Of a DNA stretch of 64,000 nt, positions 9,021-17,099 are shown piece by piece; positions within the stretch are counted from its first letter, which is position 1, and every line of letters begins with the position of its first letter. The notes beneath the pieces were generated by a model that was given only the letters and a program-made list of their open reading frames with translations, made no database searches and had not been told where the DNA came from. This DNA is from Candidatus Enterenecus stercoripullorum (GTDB lineage Bacteria; Bacillota; Clostridia; Oscillospirales; Oscillospiraceae). Location of the stretch: contig DVKM01000057.1 of assembly GCA_018716015.1 (NCBI GenBank), forward strand, positions 1 through 64,000, in the 5' to 3' direction. The position numbers were made by a program, and so were the translations under genes.

Positions 9021-9821
9021 GTGGAAGCTCCAATCTATCACCTGGAAAAGGTGGTCAAAGCCAAACAGGAGGATATGGAGGACTTCAACGGCCCGCTGGA
9101 CCTGATCCTGCACCTGCTGAGTAAAAATAAGATTGAGATCCGGGACATCCAGATCACCCTGCTGCTGGACCAGTACCTGGAGTGGATGGAGTGCCGGGAA
9201 CAGCTGAACCTGGAGGTGGCCAGCGAGTTTGTCACCATGGCGGCCCATCTGGTGTATATCAAGACCAGGATGCTGCTGTCCATCGAGGATGAGGAGGCCA
9301 TGAGCGAGATGGAGCAGCTCATGTCTGCCCTGGAGGAGCATCAGCGCCATGAGAGCTACCTGAAGATCAAGGTGGCGGCCCAGCCCCTGGCCCAACGCTT
9401 TGAATACGGCAGGGATTTTATGGTCAAGCGTCCGGAGACACTGAAGGGAGAGCGGGAATATCAGTATGTACACCAGCCGGGCGACCTCCTCACGGCGCTG
9501 AACGCGGCGTTGGAGCGGATCGGGAACAAGCTACCCCCTCCGGTACAGGCCTTTGAGGGCATCGTGGGCCGAGAGCCCTACCCGGTGGCGGACAAGGCCA
9601 GGGCCATCCTGCAGCGGCTGATTCAGTTTGGCGTCACCCGCTTTCGAGCCCTGTTCCGGAGCAGCCGCAGCCGCTCTGAGATGGTGGCTACCTTTTTGGC
9701 CATTTTGGAGCTGAGCAAGGCAAACCGTATTCACCTGGCTGGAACGGCGGAGGACTGCACGGTGACCAGCACCGGTCAGGATGCGGACAAGGAACTGAAC
9801 GTGACGGTGGACAGCTACTGA
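9021..9821 (+). CDS. scpA: Segregation and condensation protein A
   Basis: A 266-residue kleisin that bridges the Smc heads and binds ScpB in the condensin complex. The N-terminal block DFNGPLDLILHLLSKNKIEI is the family hallmark; the C-terminal winged helix (about 175-245) contains SRSRSEMVATFLAILELSK. The start is GTG 9021 behind GGGAGGTG; the frame upstream of it lacks an RBS. scpB follows after 27 bp. smc is not in the window. Confidence 0.95.
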   Translation: MEAPIYHLEKVVKAKQEDMEDFNGPLDLILHLLSKNKIEIRDIQITLLLDQYLEWMECREQLNLEVASEFVTMAAHLVYIKTRMLLSIEDEEAMSEMEQLMSALEEHQRHESYLKIKVAAQPLAQRFEYGRDFMVKRPETLKGEREYQYVHQPGDLLTALNAALERIGNKLPPPVQAFEGIVGREPYPVADKARAILQRLIQFGVTRFRALFRSSRSRSEMVATFLAILELSKANRIHLAGTAEDCTVTSTGQDADKELNVTVDSY

Positions 9822-9848
9822 AAAAGACCATGCAGGAGGTGAGACAGG

Positions 9849-10487
9849 ATGGAACTCAAGGAGCTGCAGGCGGCTATTGAAGGCATCCTCTTCGCTGCGG
9901 GCGATCCGGTGCCGGTGGAGCGTATCTGCCTGGCTTTGGAGCAGGACCGGGAGACGGTGGACGGCGTGTGCCAGCGCCTGGCCGACGAGTACAGCTATGA
10001 GCGGCGGGGAATCCGGCTGGTACGGCTGGAGAACAGCTGGCAGATGTGTTCCGCGCCGGAATATGCCTCCGGCATTCGAAAGGCCTTGGAGAGCCGAAAG
10101 CCCCCAAAGCTGTCTCAGCCGGCCCTGGAGGCGCTGGCCATCGTGGCCTACTTCCAGCCAGTGACCCGGGCCTATATCGAGCAGGTTCGGGGGGTGGACA
10201 GCTCCTATACGGTGGGCCTGCTGCTGGAACGGGGGCTGATCTGTGAGGCAGGACGGCTGAACGTCCCCGGCCGGCCCATGCAGTTTCGAACCACGAAGAC
10301 CTTCCTGCGCTCCTTTGGCCTGACCAGTTTGGAGGACCTGCCGGAGTTGCCCTCCTCCACCCAAGAGGGAGTCCAGATGACCATGGAACTGGAGTCCGCC
10401 ATCGACCGGCTGCAGCAGCAGGAAGCCCAGGCTGACGGCCATCAGGAGCCTGAGTTCGGGCAGGGAGAGGACGGGGAGTGTCCATGA
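9849..10487 (+). CDS. scpB: Segregation and condensation protein B
   Basis: A 212-residue partner of ScpA that dimerises and stabilises the Smc-ScpA ring. Two winged-helix domains lie at about 5-80 and 90-165, with LSQPALEALAIVAYFQPVTR as the family motif between them. The SD is AGGAGGTGAG. The stop overlaps the next ATG (ATGA), so the two are translationally coupled. Confidence 0.95.
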   Translation: MELKELQAAIEGILFAAGDPVPVERICLALEQDRETVDGVCQRLADEYSYERRGIRLVRLENSWQMCSAPEYASGIRKALESRKPPKLSQPALEALAIVAYFQPVTRAYIEQVRGVDSSYTVGLLLERGLICEAGRLNVPGRPMQFRTTKTFLRSFGLTSLEDLPELPSSTQEGVQMTMELESAIDRLQQQEAQADGHQEPEFGQGEDGECP

Positions 10488-11113
10488 GCTGGTGGCTCAT
10501 TGTCCTGATCATACTGCTCGCTCTGTTCCTGATTGGGCGGATTCGAATCGGGGCCAGGATCCGCTATGATACGAGGGGCTTGGCGGTGACAGTGATCGCC
10601 GGCCCGGCCCGGCTCCGGGTACTCCCGGCGAAGGAGAGGCCAGAGAAATCCGAACAGGAAAGGGAGAAATGGAAAAAGAAAAGGGCGGAAAAGGAGCGGC
10701 GGAAGGCGGCTGATAGGAAAGAGGGAAAACCGGGCACGTTGGCCCGGCTGATGGATCTGCTGCCAGTGCTGGCCGAGGCCGCCGGGGCGCTGCGCCGGAA
10801 GATCCTGATCCATTCCCTGGATCTGAAGGTGGTGTGGGGGGCGCCGGACGCGGCGGGCGCCGCCATTGGATTTGGCCGGGCCCATGCCATGATCGGTATG
10901 ATCTGGCCCTTTTTTGATCATAATTTTCGTGTGAGACGCCATGCCTTTCAGGTGGACGTGGACTATGAGGCGCACCACCCCGAGGTAGCTGTCGGCCTGG
11001 AGCTGACCATGACGATTGGACAGGCCCTGGCCTTTGTCCTGCGGTACAGCGGCAAGGCGCTGATAAAATGGAGCCGGAGCGGACAACGCTCCCAACGAAG
11101 ACAGGAGGCATGA
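10484..11113 (+). CDS. DUF2953 membrane-anchored protein (YtfI-like)
   Basis: A 209-residue protein with one N-terminal membrane segment (WWLIVLIILLALFLIG, about 3-20), a very charged Lys/Glu/Arg linker at about 50-90 and a C-terminal domain resembling DUF2953, seen in Bacillus YtfI next to YtfJ. The function is unknown; the location between scpB and the sporulation gene ytfJ suggests a spore-related role. ATG 10484 overlaps the scpB stop and is preferred over a GTG two codons upstream. Confidence 0.75.
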   Translation: MSWWLIVLIILLALFLIGRIRIGARIRYDTRGLAVTVIAGPARLRVLPAKERPEKSEQEREKWKKKRAEKERRKAADRKEGKPGTLARLMDLLPVLAEAAGALRRKILIHSLDLKVVWGAPDAAGAAIGFGRAHAMIGMIWPFFDHNFRVRRHAFQVDVDYEAHHPEVAVGLELTMTIGQALAFVLRYSGKALIKWSRSGQRSQRRQEA

Positions 11114-11116
11114 GCC

Positions 11117-11530
11117 ATGAGCGAACAGAATCACCCCATCAATGAAGTGCTTCAGACCACGATGTCCAAGCTCCGGGAGATGGTGGACGCCAATACGGTG
11201 ATCGGACAGCCCATCGTCACCCAGGACGGCGTGACCCTGATCCCGGTGTCCCGGCTGTCCTTTGGATTTGCCACTGGGGGGTCTGACTTTGGAAAGACGC
11301 CCAACGTGGGCAAGAACTTCGGCGGCGGCGCGGGTGCCGGCGTCAATGTGGTGCCCGTGGCGTTCCTCATTGTGAAGGAGGGCAACGTAAAGCTGCTGCC
11401 GGTGGCCCCTCCCTCTGGGGACAGTGTGAGCCGGGCGGTGGAGCTGGTGCCTGAAATGTTTGACCGGATCACCGGCTATATTGACAAGAAAACAGGGGAA
11501 AAGAGCTGCCCGGAGGATAAGAAAGGTTGA
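11117..11530 (+). CDS. ytfJ: Sporulation protein YtfJ (GerW family)
   Basis: A 137-residue cytosolic protein of the GerW/YtfJ family, needed in Bacillus for germination. The conserved core is DGVTLIPVSRLSFGFATGGSD followed by a Gly-rich stretch with GGGAGAGVNVVPVAFLIV. It starts 3 bp after the DUF2953 gene, in the same order as B. subtilis ytfI-ytfJ. Confidence 0.92.
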   Translation: MSEQNHPINEVLQTTMSKLREMVDANTVIGQPIVTQDGVTLIPVSRLSFGFATGGSDFGKTPNVGKNFGGGAGAGVNVVPVAFLIVKEGNVKLLPVAPPSGDSVSRAVELVPEMFDRITGYIDKKTGEKSCPEDKKG

Positions 11531-11544
11531 ATAGGGTCATACTA

Positions 11545-11578
11545 ACTCCCATCTGAGGTTTGGATGGGAGTGACCTTT
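11545..11578 (+). terminator. Stem-loop between ytfJ and dacB-like gene
   Basis: A 9-bp stem ACTCCCATC / GATGGGAGT, 9-nt loop, followed by GACCTTTT. It ends at the start codon of the next gene, so it could act as terminator or sequester that gene's start region. Confidence 0.5.
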
Positions 11579-11579
11579 T

Positions 11580-12713
11580 GTGAAGCGACTGTTTGCAATG
11601 CTGGCCGCGGCGGCTATCGCCTTTTCTGTCCTTCCGGCGCAGGCCCGGGCGGTGAGTACCTCCGCCTCCTGCGCCATTCTCATGGATGCTGACAGCAGAC
11701 GGATCCTCTATGCCCAGAATATCCACGAAACCAGGTTGATCGCCAGCATCACCAAGCTGATGACCGCCCTGGTGGCGGTGGAGCAGGAGCCGGACTTGGA
11801 TCAGGTGGTGACCATCCAGCCGGAGTGGCTGGGCAGTGAAGGCTCCTCCATCTACCTGAAAGCGGGGGAGCAGATCACCCTGAAGGGGCTGCTCTACGGC
11901 TTGCTGCTCCAATCGGGCAACGACGCGGCCATGGCCATCGCCTACTTTGTGGCGGGGGATGAGGCGTCCTTTGTGGAGCTGATGAATCAGAAGGCCTGGG
12001 AGCTGGGGATGGATCACAGCAGTTTTGCCAATCCCAGCGGGCTCAATCACGAAAACCACTATTCCACCGCCTATGACATGGCGCTGCTGGCCTGCGCCTG
12101 TCTGGAAAACGAGACAGTGGCTGAGATCTGCGCCACCCGGTCCATCACCATCGGCAGCCGGACCTTCGCAAACCACAACCGGCTGCTGTATCAGTACGAG
12201 GGCTGCGTGGGCATGAAAACGGGCTATACCGAGCGGGCGGGCCGCACCCTGGTTTCAGCGGCCCGGCGGGATGGGCAGACTCTGGTGTGTGTGACCCTCA
12301 ATGACGGGAACGATTGGAAGGACCACAAAACCCTGCTGGACTATGGTTTTTCCACCTACCCAAGCTCCATTTTGTGCCAGGAAGGGCAAGTTTTTGGCAG
12401 TGTTGCGGTATCCGGCAGTCTGCTGCCCGCGGTGAAGGTGGTGGCGGTGGATGCGGTGAGCTTTCCCCTGAAGGACGGAGAGGAGCTGGAACTGGAAGTG
12501 GATCTGACGGACGTGGTCCAGGCGCCGGTGGCGGAAGGAGCCGTCGTGGGCACTGTATGGTGGAGTCTGAATGGCCAGGCTGTGGCCCATACCCAGCTGG
12601 TGTGCGCCGGCGGGGCAGGGGAGGACCTCTACCAGCCGGACAGCTGGTGGGACCGCCTGTGGGCCTCGCTTCGGGGGCAGGCGGAATACGGGTTTGGAGC
12701 CCAGATGATCTAG
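11580..12713 (+). CDS. D-alanyl-D-alanine carboxypeptidase (DacB/DacF type)
   Basis: A 377-residue secreted low-molecular-weight penicillin-binding protein that trims pentapeptide side chains. The signal peptide ends near PAQARA (about 22). The catalytic motifs are SITK (SxxK), SGN in LLQSGNDAAMAIAYF and KTG in MKTGYTERAGRTLVSAA. A C-terminal beta-rich PBP5-type domain (about 265-350) follows. It starts at GTG 11580 with no clear SD. Next to ytfJ it may serve the spore cortex, as DacB and DacF do, but vegetative PBP5 cannot be excluded. Confidence 0.92.
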   Translation: MKRLFAMLAAAAIAFSVLPAQARAVSTSASCAILMDADSRRILYAQNIHETRLIASITKLMTALVAVEQEPDLDQVVTIQPEWLGSEGSSIYLKAGEQITLKGLLYGLLLQSGNDAAMAIAYFVAGDEASFVELMNQKAWELGMDHSSFANPSGLNHENHYSTAYDMALLACACLENETVAEICATRSITIGSRTFANHNRLLYQYEGCVGMKTGYTERAGRTLVSAARRDGQTLVCVTLNDGNDWKDHKTLLDYGFSTYPSSILCQEGQVFGSVAVSGSLLPAVKVVAVDAVSFPLKDGEELELEVDLTDVVQAPVAEGAVVGTVWWSLNGQAVAHTQLVCAGGAGEDLYQPDSWWDRLWASLRGQAEYGFGAQMI

Positions 12714-12728
12714 AAGGAGAGAAAGCGC

Positions 12729-13418
12729 TTGGAGCAACGACTGCAAAAAATTCTATCTGCGGCTGGCGTCTGTTCCCGCAGAAAGGCGGAAGAGTACCTT
12801 CAGGCAGGCCGGGTGACGGTAAACGGCGTGGTGGCTGCCCTGGGGGACAAGGCAGACCCGGACTGGGACCAGGTGGCAATAGACGGCCGTCCCCTGTCCC
12901 GGTCCACCGGCCATACATACATCATGCTGCACAAGCCCAGGGGCTATGTGACCACGCTGTCTGACGAGAAAGGGAGAAGGACGGTGGCCCAGCTGGTTTC
13001 AGACTGCCCGGCCCGGGTATGGCCGGTGGGCCGGCTGGACATGGATTCAGAGGGGCTGCTGCTGCTCACCGATGACGGGGAACTGACCCAGGCCCTCACG
13101 CATCCCTCCCATTGGGTGGAGAAGGAGTACCACGTTCATGTGGGCGGAGATATCGCCGCGGCGATACCGGCCCTGTCCGTGCCCATGGAACTGGACGGGG
13201 AACTCTTGACCGCAGACCGGGTGGAACAGACCGGGCCGGGTTGCCTGAGTATTGTCATCCACCAGGGAAAGAACCGTCAGGTGCGCCGGATGTGCGACAA
13301 GGCCGGACTGACGGTGAAGCGGCTGATCCGAGTCCGGGAGGGAGGCCTTCTGCTGGGTGATTTGAAGGTGGGGACCTGGCGTTTCCTCAAGAAAGAAGAG
13401 CTTGCCCTGATGAAATAG
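12729..13418 (+). CDS. rluB: RsuA/RluB-family rRNA pseudouridine synthase
   Basis: A 229-residue enzyme with an N-terminal S4 RNA-binding domain (MEQRLQKILSAAGVCSRRKA, about 1-60) and a catalytic domain with the aspartate in GRLDMDSEGLLLLTDDGEL. GKNRQVRRMCDKAGL is the family's third motif. Start TTG 12729 lies behind AGAAGGAGAG. The scpAB-ytfJ-dac-rluB order supports RluB (23S U2605) over RsuA. Confidence 0.88.
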   Translation: MEQRLQKILSAAGVCSRRKAEEYLQAGRVTVNGVVAALGDKADPDWDQVAIDGRPLSRSTGHTYIMLHKPRGYVTTLSDEKGRRTVAQLVSDCPARVWPVGRLDMDSEGLLLLTDDGELTQALTHPSHWVEKEYHVHVGGDIAAAIPALSVPMELDGELLTADRVEQTGPGCLSIVIHQGKNRQVRRMCDKAGLTVKRLIRVREGGLLLGDLKVGTWRFLKKEELALMK

Positions 13419-13461
13419 GGCACGACAGGTAAAAATTGCAAGGGCAAGGGTCAAACTTGCA

Positions 13462-13538
13462 AAAATGCTTGCATTTTGAGCGGAAACCAGCTATGATAGA
13501 AGCCGTTGGCTTCTAAGCAAGCATCAGGGCGTATGCCC
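13462..13538 (+). promoter_or_regulatory. Promoter with three inverted repeats before the RpiR-type gene
   Basis: TTGCAT at 13469-13474 and TATGAT at 13492-13497, spacer 17 bp. Three perfect inverted repeats overlap or follow it: AAAATGC-TT-GCATTTT at 13462-13477 over the -35, TAGAAGCC-GTT-GGCTTCTA at 13497-13515 directly after the -10, and GGGC-GTAT-GCCC at 13527-13538 in the leader. This looks like a tightly repressible promoter, probably autoregulated by the SIS-domain regulator that follows. Confidence 0.65.
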
Positions 13539-13569
13539 GTTACAGGACGCAGGAAATGGAAGTGTCGTC

Positions 13570-14442
13570 ATGAGCCGTGATATTCTTGTGGCCATTCAGA
13601 GCGGTATGGGGTCTTTTTCCAAAGGCCAGAAGCTCATCGGCCGGTATATTCTGGATAACTACGACAAGGCCGCCTTTATGACGGCGGCTAAGATGGGGCA
13701 GACGGTGAAGGTGAGTGAATCCACAGTGGTCCGCTTTGCCGCCGAGCTGGGGTATGACGGATATCCGGCCATGCAGCGGGCCCTTCAGGAGATGATCCGC
13801 AGCAAGCTCACTGCGGTGCAGCGCATTGAGGTGGCCAACGACCGCATCAGCGACGAGGACGTTCTGGCCAAGGTGGTACAGTCCGATATTGAAAAGATCC
13901 GGATGTCTCTGGAAGAGCTGAGCAGGGAGGAGTTCTCCGCGGTGGTGGACGCCATTGCCCGGGCTCGCCGTATCTATATTTTGGGGGTGCGGTCCTCCTC
14001 CACTCTGTCTGACTTCCTCACGTTCTATTTCAACCTGATTTTTGACAATGTGCGTCAGGTACAGAGTACCTTGGCCAGTGAGATGTTTGAGCAGATGCTC
14101 CGGGTGGGCCCTGAAGATGTGGTCATCGGCATCAGTTTTCCCCGCTATTCTACCCGAACCGCCCGGGCCATGGAGTTTGCCCGAGATCAGGGCGCCACGG
14201 TGGTGGCCATTACGGACAGTGAGCTGTCTCCGCTATACCAGACTGCCTCCCTGCGCCTGCTGGCCAAGAGCGATATGGCCTCCTTTGTGGACTCGCTGGT
14301 GGCGCCTTTGTCCGTGATCAACGCGCTGATTGTGGCTGTGGGCCGGAAAAAACTCACCGAGGTGACGGAAACCTTTCGGCGTCTGGAGCGTATTTGGGAT
14401 GAATACCATGTATATGAAAAATCGGGTGATACCACCGCATGA
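13570..14442 (+). CDS. MurR/RpiR-family transcriptional regulator
   Basis: A 290-residue regulator with an N-terminal RpiR helix-turn-helix (about 1-78, recognition segment KVSESTVVRFAAELGYDGYP) and a C-terminal SIS sugar-phosphate-binding domain (about 125-265, IYILGVRSSSTLSDF). Members sense phosphosugars such as MurNAc-6-P or ribose-5-P. No sugar catabolic gene is adjacent, so the ligand is unknown. Its promoter region is full of inverted repeats. Confidence 0.88.
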   Translation: MSRDILVAIQSGMGSFSKGQKLIGRYILDNYDKAAFMTAAKMGQTVKVSESTVVRFAAELGYDGYPAMQRALQEMIRSKLTAVQRIEVANDRISDEDVLAKVVQSDIEKIRMSLEELSREEFSAVVDAIARARRIYILGVRSSSTLSDFLTFYFNLIFDNVRQVQSTLASEMFEQMLRVGPEDVVIGISFPRYSTRTARAMEFARDQGATVVAITDSELSPLYQTASLRLLAKSDMASFVDSLVAPLSVINALIVAVGRKKLTEVTETFRRLERIWDEYHVYEKSGDTTA

Positions 14443-14548
14443 GCTCAACCTATGCCAATGATTCGGGTTTTCGGTCATCCGGGAATCCGAATTGTTTCCA
14501 AGGATTGTTCCAAAGATTGGTGTGATGTCATCAGGAAAGGACCTGATT

Positions 14549-15814
14549 ATGGGGCGGCCGGAAGACAATCAGATCATCGTGGCAGGGGGTGGCGCGGCCG
14601 GCATGATGGCCGCCGTCACCGCGGCGCGCTTTGGGGCGCCGGTCCTGCTGTTGGAGCCCAATGAAAAGCTGGGCAGAAAACTATATATCAGTGGGAAGGG
14701 CCGCTGTAACGTGACCAACTGGTGCGGTTTAGACGAGTTCTTATCCAATGTGCCCCGTAATGGAAAATTCCTTTACAGTTCTGTCTCCCGGTTTTTACCA
14801 CAGGACACCTGGAACTTTTTCGAGGAGCTGGGCGTGTCGTTGAAAGTAGAACGGGGGAACCGGGTGTTTCCCCAATCGGACCAGGCCGCCGATGTCGTGG
14901 ACGCACTGTTTCGGGAGCTGCGCCGGCGGAAAGTCGCGGTCTGTCAGGACCGGATCGAGGAACTGGATATTCAGAATGGCCGAGTGAAGGCGGTGCGGAC
15001 AGCCCGGGAGAAGCATCTGCTGCCCTGCGCCTGCGTGATTTTGGCCACCGGGGGAGCCTCCTATCCCAGAACGGGGTCTACTGGGGACGGCTACCGCCTG
15101 GCGGCCCGGGCGGGGCACACCATCGTACCGCCCAGGGGCTCTCTAGTGCCGCTGGAGTCGCAAGACCCCTGCTGCGGGCAGATGCAGGGGCTATCCCTCC
15201 GAAATGTGGAGCTATCGGTCAAGGATCAGCGGGGGAAGCGGGTCTATGGGGAGCAGGGGGAGATGCTGTTCACCCATTTTGGACTGTCCGGCCCGCTGAT
15301 CCTCTCCGCCTCGGCCCATCTTGACTTTTCAAAAAATCAGTATACGGCCCACATTGACTTGAAACCGGCGCTGAGCGAGGAAAAACTGGATGCGCGGCTG
15401 CTGCGGGACATTCAGGACAGAGCCAACCAGAATTTTTCCACCTTGCTGGGAGGCTTGGTGCCCCACTCCATGGTGCACGTCATGGTGAAGCGGACGGGGA
15501 TCCCGGGAGACGAGAAGGCGCGGGACCTGCGCCGGGAGCAGCGGCGAAAGCTGCTGGAGACCCTGAAGGACTTTACCGTTTCCATCAGCGGCCCCCGGCC
15601 GGTGGAAGAAGCCATTGTGACGGCCGGAGGGGTGAAGGTCAGCGAGGTCAATCCGGCCACCATGGAGTCAAAAAAGATCAAAGGGCTCTACTTCGCCGGA
15701 GAGCTGCTGGATGTGGACGCCTATACCGGTGGGTTCAATCTTCAGATCGCTTGGGCGACCGGGCATGCGGCAGGTTTGGCCGCCGCAGAGAGCCGGGAGG
15801 AGAGGGAAGCATGA
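14549..15814 (+). CDS. HI0933/YhiN-family NAD(P)/FAD-dependent oxidoreductase
   Basis: A 421-residue flavoprotein. The N-terminus IIVAGGGAAGMMAAVTAARFG is the FAD dinucleotide fold, followed by GRKLYISGKGRCNVTN, the family hallmark, and at the C-terminus GLYFAGELLDVDAYTGGFNLQ. The reaction is not established for most members (BaiN among bile-acid dehydroxylators is a relative). ATG 14549 follows AGGAAAGG; longer starts upstream lack an SD. It overlaps cmk by ATGA. Confidence 0.85.
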   Translation: MGRPEDNQIIVAGGGAAGMMAAVTAARFGAPVLLLEPNEKLGRKLYISGKGRCNVTNWCGLDEFLSNVPRNGKFLYSSVSRFLPQDTWNFFEELGVSLKVERGNRVFPQSDQAADVVDALFRELRRRKVAVCQDRIEELDIQNGRVKAVRTAREKHLLPCACVILATGGASYPRTGSTGDGYRLAARAGHTIVPPRGSLVPLESQDPCCGQMQGLSLRNVELSVKDQRGKRVYGEQGEMLFTHFGLSGPLILSASAHLDFSKNQYTAHIDLKPALSEEKLDARLLRDIQDRANQNFSTLLGGLVPHSMVHVMVKRTGIPGDEKARDLRREQRRKLLETLKDFTVSISGPRPVEEAIVTAGGVKVSEVNPATMESKKIKGLYFAGELLDVDAYTGGFNLQIAWATGHAAGLAAAESREEREA

Positions 15815-16512
15815 GGAAACAATATTACAGCATTGCCATCGACGGCCCCTCCGGCGCGGGAAAGTCCACACTGTCTGAACGCCTGGCCAAAGAGCTTGGC
15901 TTCCTCCATGTGGATACCGGCGCCATCTATCGTACTGTGGGGCTGGCCGCCAGACGGCGAGGCATTGGCCAGGGGGATACCAAAGCCGTGGCGGCGATGC
16001 TTCCGCAGCTGAACGTGGAGTTGCGCTATAGCTCGGACGGCACCCAGCGGATGCTGCTCGACGGGGAGGACGTGACGCAGGCCATCCGGCATCACGAAAT
16101 CTCGGCTTGGGCCTCCATGGTCTCTGCCATCCCGGAGGTGCGGGATTTCCTCCTGGAGATGCAGCGAAAGCTGGCCCGGGAGCACAATGTGATCATGGAC
16201 GGACGGGATATCGGCACGGTGGTGCTGCCGGACGCGGATCTGAAGATCTATCTGACGGCGCAGCCGGAGGACCGGGCCAGACGCAGATACCTGGAGTTGA
16301 AGGAGCGGGGAGAACCGGCGGACGAGGCGCAGACCCTTCAGGACGTGATCGCCCGGGACCGGCGAGACATGGAGCGGAGCGTGGCCCCTCTGCGAAAGGC
16401 AGAGGATGCGGTGACTGCGGACACCACAGGAAGAAACCAGGAGGAGAGCTTTCAGCTGCTGCTGTCTCTGGTCCGTGACCACCTGGGCGAGCTTGGAGGC
16501 GGGAAATCATGA
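15811..16512 (+). CDS. cmk: Cytidylate kinase
   Basis: A 233-residue kinase phosphorylating CMP and dCMP. The P-loop is IDGPSGAGKSTLSERLAKE, the NMP-binding region holds LGFLHVDTGAIYRTVGLAA, and MDGRDIGTVVLPDADLKIYL is the cmk signature. The SD is GGGAGGAGAGG. Coupled by overlap to both neighbours in the common clostridial order cmk-plsC-ispH-rpsA. Confidence 0.96.
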   Translation: MRKQYYSIAIDGPSGAGKSTLSERLAKELGFLHVDTGAIYRTVGLAARRRGIGQGDTKAVAAMLPQLNVELRYSSDGTQRMLLDGEDVTQAIRHHEISAWASMVSAIPEVRDFLLEMQRKLAREHNVIMDGRDIGTVVLPDADLKIYLTAQPEDRARRRYLELKERGEPADEAQTLQDVIARDRRDMERSVAPLRKAEDAVTADTTGRNQEESFQLLLSLVRDHLGELGGGKS

Positions 16513-17099
16513 ACAAGGTGTATGCGGCGCTGTTTCCGCTGGTCTGGATTTTTATGAGGATTTTCCATCCGTGGAAAGCGGTTGGCCGGGAGAATGTGCC
16601 CGATGGGAACGCTGTGCTGTGTGGAAACCACACCACCCTGGGCGACCCCGTGTATGTGGTGTGCGCGCTGGGGCGACGCTGTCAGACCCATGTGATGGCA
16701 AAGGAAGAGATCATGAAATGGCCGGTGATCGGATGGCTGCTGAAGAAGGCGGGGATCATCGGAATCAAGCGGGGCAAGGCGGATGTGACCGCAGTGAAAG
16801 AGAGCGTGCGGGTACTAAAAAAAGGGGAGAAGCTGCTGCTTTTCCCGGAGGGGACCCGGGTGAAGGAAGGGGAGGCCTCTGAGGCCCACACCGGAGCGGC
16901 CATGTTTGCCACCCGGACCGGCTCCCCCATCGTCCCCATTTACATCCAACCGAAGAAAAAACTTTTTCGCAGGACCACGGTGGTTTTCGGTCAGCCCTAT
17001 CATCCTGGATTTGAGGGGAGAAAACCGACGCCGGAGGATTATCAGCGGATCGCCGATGATATGATGGCGCGTATCCGCAATTTGGGTGGTGAGTTGTAA
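16509..17099 (+). CDS. plsC: 1-acyl-sn-glycerol-3-phosphate acyltransferase
   Basis: A 196-residue membrane-associated acyltransferase making phosphatidic acid. Motif I is NHTTLGDP (HX4D) and motif III is LLLFPEGTRVKEG. A hydrophobic N-terminal segment (AALFPLVWIFMRIF) anchors it. The start overlaps the cmk stop by 4 bp and its TAA overlaps the ispH ATG by one base. Confidence 0.92.
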   Translation: MNKVYAALFPLVWIFMRIFHPWKAVGRENVPDGNAVLCGNHTTLGDPVYVVCALGRRCQTHVMAKEEIMKWPVIGWLLKKAGIIGIKRGKADVTAVKESVRVLKKGEKLLLFPEGTRVKEGEASEAHTGAAMFATRTGSPIVPIYIQPKKKLFRRTTVVFGQPYHPGFEGRKPTPEDYQRIADDMMARIRNLGGEL

